Shown: positions 8,500 to 17,911 of the stretch, piece after piece
Numbering within the stretch: position 1 is the first letter of the stretch
How the letters are laid out: the number at the start of each line of letters is the position of its first letter
NCBI GenBank assembly: GCA_945949875.1
Contig: CAMFGH010000001.1
Span: forward strand, 1-64,000
DNA from: an uncultured bacterium
Lineage (GTDB): Bacteria; Bacillota; Clostridia; Lachnospirales; Lachnospiraceae
Direction: 5' to 3'
DNA length: 64,000 bases
The notes under the pieces: model-generated
Told to the model about the DNA's origin: nothing
The model's database searches: none
Seen by the model: only the letters and a program-made list of their open reading frames with translations
Program-made: the position numbers and the translations under genes

Positions 8500-9673
8500 T
8501 CTCTACAAACCTCCGAAGAGCGGCCAGAGACCTTTCTACTTTTTCCGTATCAATACAATATGCCATACGGAAATACCCCGGGCATCCAAAGCTGTCACTG
8601 GGAACCAGGATCAGATCGTACTTAGTCGCTTTCTGGCAGAAGACCGTTGCATCCTCTTCCAGTGCCTTGGGGAAAATGTAAAAGGTTCCCCCTGGTTTTA
8701 CACAGGAAAATCCCAAGCGGATCAGTTCGTCATAAATCAGATTCATATTGGTTTCATAAACAGACAGATCAGAGGTTTTATCAATTACTTCCGCCACTGC
8801 CAGCTGCATCAGAGAAGACGGGCAGTTATGTCCGATTCCACGGGATATCTGTCCACACATATTGACCAGCAGCTCTGCATCCGGACAGTTCGGACAGACC
8901 GCCACATATCCGATACGTTCTCCCGGCAGAGAGAGTGATTTGGAGAAGGAATAACAGGTCAGTGTATTGGCATAATAAGCTGCCACATAAGGTGCTTCTA
9001 CACCGGCAAAAATGATTTCTCTGTAAGGTTCATCTGATATCAGATAAATCGTGTGCCCGTACTGTTTTGATTTTTCTTCCAGCGTCTCTGCCAGTTTCTG
9101 TATGGTAGCTTCTGAATATACAATACCGGATGGATTATTCGGTGTGTTGATCAGTACAGCTGCCACCTTTTCGGTAAGCATCTCTTCAAAGGCTTCAAAA
9201 TTGATCTGAAAATCTGTGGTATTGGCAGGTACTACTTTAAGCTTTGCTCCGGTCATATTTACGTAAGGTCCGTATTCCGGAAAATAGGGTGCAAAGGTAA
9301 GCACCTCGTCCCCCTCCTGGGCAACACAGCGGACTGCATGGGCGATGGCACCTGCAGCACCACTGGTCGGGAAAATATGCTCTGCTTTATAGGGAAGCCC
9401 GAATCTTTTTTCCAAAGATGTAGCTATTTTCGCTTTTACAGAAGGAATACCAAGGCTTGGGCTGTATCCATGAAGTTCCATTGGATTTTTTTCCTGCATC
9501 AGCTTTATCACCACATCTGTAAATTCCTGGGCAGTGGGAACAGAAGGATTTCCCAGACTATAATCAAATACGTTCTCGTATCCTATCTCTTTTCCTCTCT
9601 CTGTGGCAAATTCCGAAAGGGTACGAATAACTGATTTGGCACCTAACATGTTTTTGTACTTTTCTACAATCAT
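8480..9673 (-). CDS. PLP-dependent aminotransferase, class I/II (aspartate-aminotransferase-like)
   Basis: Fold type I aminotransferase of the cytosol. The 397 residues contain NTPNNPSGIVYSEA (Asn of the cofactor site), a DEPYREI aspartate that pairs with the pyridine nitrogen, and the PLP-lysine segment YSFSKSLSLPGERIGYVA. The substrate is uncertain; the closest type is the pyridoxal-phosphate aminotransferase annotated in many Clostridia as aspC-like. The ATG at 9673 was chosen over one seven codons upstream because GGAGAT lies at proper spacing. Its 3' end overlaps the DUF6056-like gene. Four copies of TCCTGTGA or a near match lie just upstream. Confidence 0.92.
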   Translation of the reverse strand: MIVEKYKNMLGAKSVIRTLSEFATERGKEIGYENVFDYSLGNPSVPTAQEFTDVVIKLMQEKNPMELHGYSPSLGIPSVKAKIATSLEKRFGLPYKAEHIFPTSGAAGAIAHAVRCVAQEGDEVLTFAPYFPEYGPYVNMTGAKLKVVPANTTDFQINFEAFEEMLTEKVAAVLINTPNNPSGIVYSEATIQKLAETLEEKSKQYGHTIYLISDEPYREIIFAGVEAPYVAAYYANTLTCYSFSKSLSLPGERIGYVAVCPNCPDAELLVNMCGQISRGIGHNCPSSLMQLAVAEVIDKTSDLSVYETNMNLIYDELIRLGFSCVKPGGTFYIFPKALEEDATVFCQKATKYDLILVPSDSFGCPGYFRMAYCIDTEKVERSLAALRRFVENEYPNR

Positions 9674-9703
9674 TTTATCTCCGTTTCTGAGCACCTGTTC
9701 TTT

Positions 9704-9775
9704 TCCTGCGAGTCCCTTTCCTGTGATTCTTTTTAAATTTTTCCTGTGACTTTCTCGCTAATAGTGCTCCTGTGA
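9704..9775. repeat. Cluster of four TCCTG(T/C)GA direct repeats
   Basis: TCCTGCGA at 9704 and TCCTGTGA at 9719, 9742 and 9768, all in one orientation, within the 120-base gap between the 7-TM gene and the aminotransferase. Spacing is 15, 23 and 26 bases. This may be a regulator-binding cluster or a degenerate repeat. Confidence 0.5.
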
Positions 9776-9794
9776 TTTTCACACTGTAACTATT

Positions 9795-10472
9795 CTACTC
9801 TATTTTCTGCAAATTGCATAATACTATTTTGAAAAGTAGTATCTCTGCAAGCATGCCTGCCGGTATCGTCAGGTCATAAAAGTGGCTGATACTTTGCGGT
9901 ATATATGCTGCAATCAGCGGCATAAGCGTTCCGATTATCAAAAGCAGTCCTGTACTTTTCGGCATTCCTTTTTTCATCTGCTTGCCTATCAGAAATACGG
10001 AAAACAGAAGGCCCGCTGTCAGCAGTATTACTCCCAACCTGAAAATCCAGGAGTACTCCCCTTCTATATAATAAAAATACTGATTCTGGAGCATACTGTC
10101 ACGCTTACGAACCATTCTTCTAAGTGGCACAAAATATACAAAAGCTGCTTCGGATAAGGCAATGACCCATAAAAAACTCTGTGCAGTTTTTTTCCATTCT
10201 CCACACAGAAAGCCACAGGTCATGATCCAGAACAGAACCACCAGGATTTTGCCGATCCGGCAGATCATTTCCCCCATCTGCAGTCCTTCTAATGTAACTG
10301 CCTGCAAAAAAACGCCATATCCGCTTTGCATCAGGAAAAAGCCAATCATGGTTCCGATCAGAGATGCCCGGTATTTTTTATTCTTTAATGCTTCCGATTC
10401 GCATAATACGTATAAAAATCCCCCTGTCAGCAGGATACAGATGATCTGAAAAACCATGATATATTGATACAT
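9795..10472 (-). CDS. Orphan 7-TM membrane protein resembling a sensor-kinase input domain
   Basis: No certain function. The 225 residues contain seven hydrophobic segments separated by short loops, with an extracytoplasmic-like loop MVRKRDSMLQNQYFYYIEGEYSW between TM4 and TM5. This layout resembles the N-terminal 7-TM module found on some Firmicutes histidine kinases and diguanylate cyclases. No catalytic domain follows: the frame closes with LCNLQKIE and a stop, and the following 100 bases are non-coding. It starts from an ATG with GGAG upstream and sits between the DUF2142-like gene and the aminotransferase. It may be a complete small membrane protein or a truncated receptor. Confidence 0.6.
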   Translation of the reverse strand: MYQYIMVFQIICILLTGGFLYVLCESEALKNKKYRASLIGTMIGFFLMQSGYGVFLQAVTLEGLQMGEMICRIGKILVVLFWIMTCGFLCGEWKKTAQSFLWVIALSEAAFVYFVPLRRMVRKRDSMLQNQYFYYIEGEYSWIFRLGVILLTAGLLFSVFLIGKQMKKGMPKSTGLLLIIGTLMPLIAAYIPQSISHFYDLTIPAGMLAEILLFKIVLCNLQKIE

Positions 10473-10529
10473 AACTCCCGGCTCCTTTCTTTTACAGATA
10501 TTCCGGATTTCCGGCGTAGCCCCGGATGC

Positions 10530-12470
10530 TTAATAATACGTAAAAATACTGTACAGCGCACAGATATTTGTTGCGATCACTAACCCCATCTGATATTTCA
10601 AGATCAGCTCACTCTTTGCCGGTACCCGTATTTTTTTCAGTCCCATGGCCAAAAGCGGCAGTAGCGGAATCAGATAACGTCCCTGAAATCCCTCGATCAT
10701 GGGGCTTTGGAGTGCTGTCCATTGTACATAAAGGGTCGTCAGTGTGATTCCAAACAGCAGAAAGAACAGGACAATGCTCCAGACTCTATGGCTGGTTTTC
10801 AGGAAGTTTTCTTCCTTTTCATCCAGTATGATCATTTCCATACCCAGAACGATCAGATACAACAGAACAAACAACAGGCTGGTGTATACGTTTAGTACAC
10901 ACATTTTGGCTCCCACCATGGTACCAAGCCAGTCCACCAGCTTATCTCCGCAGGTTCTGGTCACCACCAGCAGGTAAGATATCGGATGGGTCAAAATATA
11001 TTTCACCTGTGCCGGGCTGTCCACGCCTGCACGGAACTCTATCATATATCCAAATGCAATCAGCATCCAGCCCAGATTCAGCACGGTACTTCCCACGCAA
11101 AGTCCGATTTTATACCATTTTCCTTTTTTTCCTTCCCAGAGTTTCTCCGCCGGAATCAAAAGCACCATAAAACATAATGGCAGGTAGACCACCTTACAAA
11201 GTGCTACCAGCGCACAGCTGATTCCCAGAAGCAGCCGCTCCTTTTTCCCAGCCATTCCCTCATTCTTCATGATCTTTAAAATCTGGGCCAACAGGAAAAA
11301 TGCCGCCGCATTGATAAAAGCATCACTGGAAAGAGACACCATCTGCTGTAAATACATGGGCATACAGCATGCCAGCAGCAGAAACCGCTTTCCAAAAGGA
11401 ATCCATTTCACTGCATAATAACATAACAGGCCACATGCCAGGAAATTGAAAAAACGGGCAAGATAAAATACCATTACGGTTCGGCGGGTAAGCAGCCTTC
11501 CCACCAGGCAGCCCAGCGCCTGTGGTAGATAGCTTACCGGTGAATACAGTGCCTGTGTGGGATTGGAGTAAATGGATTTTGCTCTTGGCGCCATTTCCCA
11601 ATCCAGGTTATTCCGTATCATTTCATAATCGATACCCTTCAGGCTCACCATATCTTCCGGAATGAGCCCGGCAGGCAGGGTAGACAGCCCATCTCCCACA
11701 TAGCTTTTAGGAGTTAAAAGATCCCCCTGGGAAATCTCAAAGCTTCTATAATAATGTCCACTTTCATCCGGAACCTGAAGCATCGGAATCGCGATAAAAT
11801 ATCCGGTTCCAATGACTGCCAGAACCAGGAGCAGTACCTTCTCCGGTGCAAGCTTTGTAACAAATATACTGACCAGACAGAACAGAAGCAGAACTGCAAG
11901 CGCCATAAAAATATGCCGGTTCCCCAGTTTTGGGGTACAAAGCGTCATCTTCAGAACCTGATCCTCCTGTATCTTGTCATTGGCAGTAAAGGTTCCGAAA
12001 AGCTCTCCTCCCGGCTGATCCTTAAGGGAAGTACAGACACTGACATGCTTTTCGCTGTCTCCGGTCTCCACAACCATATCCAGAAGGTACGTCTCACCCG
12101 ACACCCCCGTCAGTTTTTCATCCAACAGGAAGATCTCCGGCATATCCGATTGAAATTCTTCGGTTCCCCGATCCCAGCTCTGAATAACCCTCTGATCCTT
12201 TTCATCGATCAGCTGAATGTGCACCTGATCTTTACATATGGTATCCCGGGTATAGAACTGCAGGGAAAAACCTAAAAGCTCGTCCTCTGCCGGTATCAGC
12301 TGCTGCTGATATGTTTTATGGGAATCGGTGGGAAACATTCCATCCAGACTCAGCAGCCGGGTCTGGTTATAACGCTGTGTCTCCAATCCCTTCATATAAT
12401 ATGCTGCAAAAATTACAAGTACAAAAACAAATATATAATATAACCATTTTGGTGCTTTCAAATTTTTCAT
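10530..12470 (-). CDS. DUF2142-family polytopic membrane protein
   Basis: Predicted envelope membrane protein of the DUF2142 family, whose members have a GT-C-like topology and often occur with cell-surface polysaccharide genes; no reaction is proven. The 646 residues start with an N-terminal TM helix (about 10-26). A ~160-residue extracytoplasmic beta-like domain follows, and then about 11 TM segments. The family motif IPMLQVPDESGHYYRSFEI lies just after the second TM pair. It is the first gene of a minus-strand run with the 7-TM gene, the aminotransferase, the DUF6056-like gene and uppP. Confidence 0.85.
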   Translation of the reverse strand: MKNLKAPKWLYYIFVFVLVIFAAYYMKGLETQRYNQTRLLSLDGMFPTDSHKTYQQQLIPAEDELLGFSLQFYTRDTICKDQVHIQLIDEKDQRVIQSWDRGTEEFQSDMPEIFLLDEKLTGVSGETYLLDMVVETGDSEKHVSVCTSLKDQPGGELFGTFTANDKIQEDQVLKMTLCTPKLGNRHIFMALAVLLLFCLVSIFVTKLAPEKVLLLVLAVIGTGYFIAIPMLQVPDESGHYYRSFEISQGDLLTPKSYVGDGLSTLPAGLIPEDMVSLKGIDYEMIRNNLDWEMAPRAKSIYSNPTQALYSPVSYLPQALGCLVGRLLTRRTVMVFYLARFFNFLACGLLCYYAVKWIPFGKRFLLLACCMPMYLQQMVSLSSDAFINAAAFFLLAQILKIMKNEGMAGKKERLLLGISCALVALCKVVYLPLCFMVLLIPAEKLWEGKKGKWYKIGLCVGSTVLNLGWMLIAFGYMIEFRAGVDSPAQVKYILTHPISYLLVVTRTCGDKLVDWLGTMVGAKMCVLNVYTSLLFVLLYLIVLGMEMIILDEKEENFLKTSHRVWSIVLFFLLFGITLTTLYVQWTALQSPMIEGFQGRYLIPLLPLLAMGLKKIRVPAKSELILKYQMGLVIATNICALYSIFTYY

Positions 12471-12617
12471 GACTAACCTTTTCTACAAAAATTTCCCTTT
12501 TCTTTTCCTTTACATCATATCCTATTTATGATGCATTGTATATCAAAACCCATCGTTTTTTCCCGATGGATCACCTTCTTTTTTCCATTACCATACCTTT
12601 ACTTTCCGGTGCAAAAC

Positions 12618-12646
12618 TTTACAAATTCCTTATTTTTCTTTATACT
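12618..12646 (+). promoter_or_regulatory. SigA-type promoter of the plsC-like gene
   Basis: TTTACA at 12618-12623, 17 bases, TATACT at 12641-12646. The predicted start is about 20 bases before the ATG, giving a very short leader. Confidence 0.75.
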
Positions 12647-12674
12647 GAGACATTAGAAGGGATTTGAAAAGAAT

Positions 12675-13433
12675 ATGTTACGTTTTTTTTATGTCATTAT
12701 CATAAATCTTTGGAGAGCCGTTTATTTCATTCCCATGATGAGGTATAAAGCGAACCGGCCGGCCAGATACTCTCTGGAAGAGAGATACGCACTGGGCAAA
12801 GAAGTTGTTCATCATATGCAGCGGACCGGAAAGATCCATACCAAAGCCTACGGGCAGGAAAATCTTCCGAAAAAAGGGGGATATGCACTTTTTGCCAACC
12901 ATCAGGGAAAATATGATGCCCTGGGTATCATCGATTCCCACGAAAAGCCTTTAAGCCTGGTTATGGATGAAGCCCGTTCCCACACGATCTTAGTTGCACA
13001 GTTTCTGGATCTGCTGGAAAGCAAACGTCTTGTTCTCGATGATGTCCGCCAGGGTCTTAAGATCATGAAAGAAATCACCCGTGAAATTGCGGAAGACGGA
13101 AAAAGATTTCTGATCTTTCCGGAAGGTGGCTACGAAAAAAATCACAATAAGGTTTGTACCTTTAAGGGTGGTTCCTTTAAATGTGCCATGAAAGCAAAGG
13201 CTCCCATCGTGCCGGTAGCTATCATCGATTCTTACAAAGCCTTTGAAGGAAATAGTTTAAAGCGCATTGATACCCAGGTACACTTTTTAAAGCCTCTGTT
13301 CTTTGAGGATTATAAACATATGAATTCACAGGATGTGGCCACTCTGGTTCAGGAAAGAATCCAGAAAACCATTCTGGACCATTTATCCGGAAAGGATTTA
13401 GCTCTTCTTCAAAGCCAGCTGGCAGAGGTATAA
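12675..13433 (+). CDS. plsC: 1-acyl-sn-glycerol-3-phosphate acyltransferase (PlsC family)
   Basis: Membrane-associated enzyme expected to transfer an acyl chain to lysophosphatidic acid in phospholipid synthesis. The 252-residue protein has a hydrophobic N-terminal helix (about 3-22). The catalytic HX4D box is seen as NHQGKYD at residues 75-81, and the substrate motif FPEGGYE around 148-154 is followed by a PIVPVAIID strand. The NHQGKYD variant, with Gly-Lys rather than Ser-X, is less common, so the exact acceptor is uncertain. It is transcribed alone, divergently from the DUF2142-like gene, with its own promoter and a strong terminator. Confidence 0.9.
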   Translation: MLRFFYVIIINLWRAVYFIPMMRYKANRPARYSLEERYALGKEVVHHMQRTGKIHTKAYGQENLPKKGGYALFANHQGKYDALGIIDSHEKPLSLVMDEARSHTILVAQFLDLLESKRLVLDDVRQGLKIMKEITREIAEDGKRFLIFPEGGYEKNHNKVCTFKGGSFKCAMKAKAPIVPVAIIDSYKAFEGNSLKRIDTQVHFLKPLFFEDYKHMNSQDVATLVQERIQKTILDHLSGKDLALLQSQLAEV

Positions 13434-13465
13434 TATAATCTGCATGATAATATTTGGTACAAAAT

Positions 13466-13518
13466 AAGGATGCTTTTCCATCGGGTTAAGTTTGAACCCT
13501 GATAGAAGCATCCTTTTT
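13466..13518. terminator. Bidirectional terminator between plsC-like and gntR genes
   Basis: A long stem (AAGGATGCTT... pairing with ...AAGCATCCTT, inner arms CGGGTT / AACCCTG) with a T-run on the plus strand and A-rich flank on the other side. It serves the convergent plsC-like and GntR-family genes. Confidence 0.9.
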
Positions 13519-13557
13519 ATTATCTTTTCACACCATATTATCTTATTATATTCGAAT

Positions 13558-14223
13558 CTATAAGACTTCATCCAGCACCTGATAAAGAAGTTCTATGGCT
13601 TCTGTTCCCAGTGTTTTATCTCTTCTTTCCAGCGCCTGGAAGATCATATTGTGGCAGATATTGATCTGCCTTTTCTCCTTTTCCTTTAAAGTCTCCAGTT
13701 TTTCACAGATCAGCGCATCACTATTTTCCGACACCGCCTGATTTATTTTATTTTCCAGAGAGCTTCCTCCCCATTGAAAAATAGAATGATGAAAGCTTTT
13801 AATTGCCTCCAGGGATTCCGGAATATAGAAGATATTCATCTGCTCCAGCAGCGCCTTCATTTGATCCAGATCGATTTCAATCTGACGGTCCATAATCTGC
13901 GAAAAGGCATCTTTCTCCATGATCGCTCTGATATGATTGGCCTCTTTTCTCGAAACCATACCCATCTGAATGTCCATGTGAAGTAATCTGGCATAGCCTT
14001 TTTCTGACATGCCGGTCAAAAAATTGCCGGAACCTCTTACACATTCTATGATTCCCATATCATCCAGAATGCAAAAGGCTTCTCTGACAGAAGCCCGGCT
14101 CACATGCAATGCACCTGCAATTTCTCTCTCCGTAGGCAGACGCTTCCCCACCGTTATGCTTCCGTTTTTTATTCCTTCTTCTATATAGGCAAGCACCTGT
14201 CTATAAACTTTGTTTTCTTCCAT
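13558..14223 (-). CDS. GntR/FadR-family transcriptional regulator
   Basis: DNA-binding regulator of the FadR subfamily, usually controlled by a small organic acid or sugar acid. The 221 residues have an N-terminal winged helix (about 5-70; GKRLPTEREIAGALHVSRASVREAFCILDDMGIIE) and an all-helical FCD domain with candidate metal/ligand residues (Asp/His in IMEKDAF and KSFHHSIF). Its ATG overlaps the stop of the preceding ABC gene by one base (TAATG), so it is co-translated with the exporter. Possession of both this regulator and a MarR protein in one exporter operon is unusual. The ligand is unknown. Confidence 0.9.
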   Translation of the reverse strand: MEENKVYRQVLAYIEEGIKNGSITVGKRLPTEREIAGALHVSRASVREAFCILDDMGIIECVRGSGNFLTGMSEKGYARLLHMDIQMGMVSRKEANHIRAIMEKDAFSQIMDRQIEIDLDQMKALLEQMNIFYIPESLEAIKSFHHSIFQWGGSSLENKINQAVSENSDALICEKLETLKEKEKRQINICHNMIFQALERRDKTLGTEAIELLYQVLDEVL

Positions 14224-16148
14224 TAGGTTCTCCCGGTATAAAGCTGATAGTATTTCCCTTTTTCTTCAAGGAGCTGCTTATGTGTCCCTCTTTCTATAAT
14301 ACTACCGTTTTCCAGTACCATAATGCAATCACTATTCTTTACTGTACTGAGACGATGGGCTATGACAAATGTGGTTCGTCCTTTCATCAGAGAGTCCATT
14401 CCCTGTTGTACCAGCATTTCTGTTCTGGTATCAATGCTGGAGGTTGCCTCATCCAGAATCAGTACAGGTGGGTCCGCCACTGCTGCTCTGGCAATGGCCA
14501 AGAGCTGTCTTTGTCCCTGGGAAAGATTCGCTCCATCTCCTGTCAGCATGGTCTCATATCCTTCCGGCAGTCTTGTGATAAATCCATGGGCATTGGCCAG
14601 CTTTGCTGCCGCAATACATTCCTCATCCGTGGCGTCCAGTTTTCCATACCGAATGTTTTCCATAACCGTTCCGGTAAATAAATGAGTATCCTGCAACACA
14701 ATTCCAAGAGATCTTCTGAGGTCTGCTTTTTTAATCTTATTGATATTGATTCCATCATAGCGGATTTTTCCATCCTGAATATCATAAAATCGATTGATCA
14801 GATTGGTAATGGTGGTCTTACCGGCGCCGGTACTTCCTACAAAAGCAATCTTCTGTCCCGGTGTAGCAAACATTTTCACATTGTGAAGTACAATCTTTTC
14901 ATCTGTATATCCAAAATCTACATCATCGAATACCACATCTCCGGTCAGCTCTGTATAGCTGACACTGCCATCTGCCTGATGGGGATGTTTCCAGGCCCAC
15001 ATTCCGGTTCGCTCTTTACACTCTATAATATTGCCATTCTCATCTTTTTTTGCATGGACCAGTGTAACATATCCTTCATCCACTTCCGGTTCTTCATCCA
15101 TCAGCTTGAACACACGGTCAGCGCCGGCAAGTGCCATAATCACCGAATTCAGCTGCTGACTCACCTGCGCTATGGGCATATTAAAGTTTTTGCTTAAGGT
15201 GAGAAAAGATACCAAAACACCAATGGTAATACCACCAAAGCCTTTGATGGCAAAAAGAGCTCCTATAATGGCACATATGACATAACTGATGTTTCCCATC
15301 TGTCCGGTAAGAGGCATTAAAATATTGGCAAATTTATTGGCATTATTTGCACTGTCCCTGAGCTGTTCATTCAGTTCTTTAAATCCCTGCAGACTTGCTT
15401 CTTCGTGACAGAACACCTTAACTACTTTCTGCCCACTCATCATTTCCTCGATATATCCGTTTACTGCACCCAAATCCTGCTGTTGTTTCATAAAATAGCT
15501 GCCGGACTTTTTGACCACTTTCCCTGATATGAGCAAAATTAATCCCACCATCAGAAGGGAAAGGACAGTCAGCGGAACGCTTAAGTATATCATACTGATA
15601 AGCACAGTTATCAGGGTAAATACACTGTTTAGAACCTGTGTCATACTGGTACCAATCATTTGACGGAGTGTATCCACATCATTGGTATATACTGACATAA
15701 TATCGCCATGAGCATGAGTATCAAAATATTTAATAGGCAAAGACTCCATGTGGGTAAATAACCTGACACGAATGTCATGCATGGTACCCTGGCTGACTCT
15801 TACCATAATCTGGCTTTGGACAAAAGAGCATAGTACCCCGAAAGCGTAAATTGCTGCCATACAGAAGAGCGCTGATTTCAGTGGTCCGAAATCCGGATTT
15901 TTCACTCCGATCAGGGGCGTAATATAATCATCTATGAGACTCTGAATAAACAGGGTCCCCAGCGAAGAGGCAACTGCTGCTCCGAGAATACATAAGATCA
16001 CAATAACCACAGCCACTCCATATCGTTTCATAATGATCGAGGCCAGTCTTTTAAAAATTTCTCTTTGATTTTCTATCTTCGGTCTTGGGCCCTGCATATT
16101 ATTGTGGGGGCCAGGACCTTTCACTACCCTTACCTTTTCAGAAGCCAT
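14223..16148 (-). CDS. ABC exporter, second subunit (canonical catalytic Glu)
   Basis: Half-transporter with a fused membrane and ATPase domain, predicted to form a heterodimer with the upstream subunit and export drugs, lipids or peptides. The 641 residues have a ~65-residue cytosolic N-terminus, six TM helices, then an ATPase with Walker A GSTGAGKTT, signature LSQGQRQ and Walker B VLILDEATS with the catalytic Glu. A ~45-residue charged insertion precedes the ATPase. The ATG at 16148 was chosen: it carries GGAGG and overlaps the end of the first subunit by 11 bases; an upstream in-frame ATG at 16259 lies inside that gene. The substrate cannot be read from sequence. Confidence 0.93.
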   Translation of the reverse strand: MASEKVRVVKGPGPHNNMQGPRPKIENQREIFKRLASIIMKRYGVAVVIVILCILGAAVASSLGTLFIQSLIDDYITPLIGVKNPDFGPLKSALFCMAAIYAFGVLCSFVQSQIMVRVSQGTMHDIRVRLFTHMESLPIKYFDTHAHGDIMSVYTNDVDTLRQMIGTSMTQVLNSVFTLITVLISMIYLSVPLTVLSLLMVGLILLISGKVVKKSGSYFMKQQQDLGAVNGYIEEMMSGQKVVKVFCHEEASLQGFKELNEQLRDSANNANKFANILMPLTGQMGNISYVICAIIGALFAIKGFGGITIGVLVSFLTLSKNFNMPIAQVSQQLNSVIMALAGADRVFKLMDEEPEVDEGYVTLVHAKKDENGNIIECKERTGMWAWKHPHQADGSVSYTELTGDVVFDDVDFGYTDEKIVLHNVKMFATPGQKIAFVGSTGAGKTTITNLINRFYDIQDGKIRYDGININKIKKADLRRSLGIVLQDTHLFTGTVMENIRYGKLDATDEECIAAAKLANAHGFITRLPEGYETMLTGDGANLSQGQRQLLAIARAAVADPPVLILDEATSSIDTRTEMLVQQGMDSLMKGRTTFVIAHRLSTVKNSDCIMVLENGSIIERGTHKQLLEEKGKYYQLYTGRT

Positions 16149-17898
16149 CCGTTCCACCTCCTTTTTGATCAAAGTCTCCTCCACCCTGCATCTGTCCTTC
16201 ATATACTTCCTGATAAATATGGTTATTTTGAAGCAGGTTTTCGTGCGTATCAAAACCACTTATTTTACCATTGTCGAGAACAATGATTCGATCTGCATCC
16301 TGCACACTGGAGATACGTTGCGAAATAATAAATTTGGTGGTACCCGGTATTTCTTCCCGGAATGCTTTTCGGATTTTTGCATCGGTAGCAGTGTCCACTG
16401 CAGAAGTGGAATCATCTAAGATCAAAATCTTCGGTTTTTTCAGAAGTGCTCTTGCTATACAGAGTCTTTGTTTTTGTCCACCGGATACATTGGTGCCTCC
16501 CTGTTCGATATAGGTCTCATATCCTTCCGGGAATCCTTTTATAAATTCATCTGCACAGGCCAGCTCACAGGCACGTCTGCACTCTTCTTCTGTGGCATCC
16601 GGATCCCCCCACCGCAGGTTTTCTAAAATCGTTCCGGAGAACAGGACATTTTTCTGAAGGACAACGGACACCTCATTTCGCAGTGTCTCCAGGTCATACC
16701 GACGGACATCCTTTCCACCTACTTTCACACAGCCTTCTGTAACATCATACAAACGGCTGATCAGGTTTACCAGGCTGGACTTTGAGGAACCTGTTCCACC
16801 GATAATTCCAATGGTTTCCCCTGCATTTATGTGCAGATTAATATCCTCTAATACCGCCTGGCCGGAGCCTTTCCGGTAAGCAAAACTTACATGTTCAAAA
16901 TCCACACTTCCATCCGGTACTTCAAAATCTGCATGTTCCGGACTTACCAGATCCGGTTTTTCATTGATGACTTCACTGATACGTCGTATGCTGGCCACAG
17001 ACATGGTGAGCATAACAAATATCATGGAAAGCATCATTAAGCTCATCAGAATATTCATAACATAAGAAAACAGGCTTGTAAGTTCACCGGTGGTCAGATC
17101 CCCTGCTGAGATCATACTCGCCGCGAACCAGGAAAGAGCAAGCATACATCCATAAACTGCTGCATTCATAACCGGCGCATTGATAGATACTATCCTTTCT
17201 GCACGTACAAACATTTTATAGATATTACCTGCTGCTTTTGTAAATTTGGTATTTTCATAATCCTCCCGGACAAAAGCTTTTACTACACGAATTGCTGATA
17301 CATTTTCCTGGACACTGGCATTTAAATCATCATATTTTTCAAAAACTGCCCGGAATCTTCCCATGGCAAGATAAATGATAATTCCCAAAATAATAACCAT
17401 GGCACCCACTGCAACAAGAAATATCATACTCAGCTTCGGACTGATTATCACGGTCATAATCATTGCAAAAATCAAAGTACATGGTGCACGAAAGCAGATC
17501 CGGATTACCATCTGATAAGCGTTCTGCAGGTTTGTCACATCGGTTGTCAGTCTGGTTACCAGACTTGCCGTACTGAACTTGTCGATATTAGAGAATGAAA
17601 ATTTCTGAATATTTGCATACATAGCCTCTCTGACATTACACGCCACTCCGGAAGATGCATAAGCAGCATATTTCCCGGCAAGTACACCAAACAAAAGACC
17701 CAGAACTGCCAGAATAACCATGCACCCACCATACAAAGCAATATTCTGAGCATTCTTCATCTGAATCCCCCGGTCTATCAGAAGCGCCATGGTCCTTGGA
17801 ATCAATATATCTACAACGACTTCCAGAACCATAAACATGGGGGTCAGAATGGACGCTCTTTTATACTGTTTTACCTGCGCCAGAATTGTTTTTATCAT
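16138..17898 (-). CDS. ABC exporter, first subunit (degenerate ATP site)
   Basis: 586-residue half-transporter with six TM helices and an ATPase domain. The nucleotide site deviates from consensus: Walker A reads GGTGSSKSS (Ser in place of the second Gly) and Walker B ends LILDDSTSAVD, with Asp where the catalytic Glu should be. The signature is VSGGQKQR. Degenerate sites of this kind are a hallmark of heterodimeric exporters such as the BmrC/BmrD and TM287/288 type, in which only one of two ATP sites hydrolyses. It follows the MarR gene by 13 bases and overlaps the second subunit. Confidence 0.93.
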   Translation of the reverse strand: MIKTILAQVKQYKRASILTPMFMVLEVVVDILIPRTMALLIDRGIQMKNAQNIALYGGCMVILAVLGLLFGVLAGKYAAYASSGVACNVREAMYANIQKFSFSNIDKFSTASLVTRLTTDVTNLQNAYQMVIRICFRAPCTLIFAMIMTVIISPKLSMIFLVAVGAMVIILGIIIYLAMGRFRAVFEKYDDLNASVQENVSAIRVVKAFVREDYENTKFTKAAGNIYKMFVRAERIVSINAPVMNAAVYGCMLALSWFAASMISAGDLTTGELTSLFSYVMNILMSLMMLSMIFVMLTMSVASIRRISEVINEKPDLVSPEHADFEVPDGSVDFEHVSFAYRKGSGQAVLEDINLHINAGETIGIIGGTGSSKSSLVNLISRLYDVTEGCVKVGGKDVRRYDLETLRNEVSVVLQKNVLFSGTILENLRWGDPDATEEECRRACELACADEFIKGFPEGYETYIEQGGTNVSGGQKQRLCIARALLKKPKILILDDSTSAVDTATDAKIRKAFREEIPGTTKFIISQRISSVQDADRIIVLDNGKISGFDTHENLLQNNHIYQEVYEGQMQGGGDFDQKGGGTDGF

Positions 17899-17911
17899 AC
17901 AAAACCTCCTA

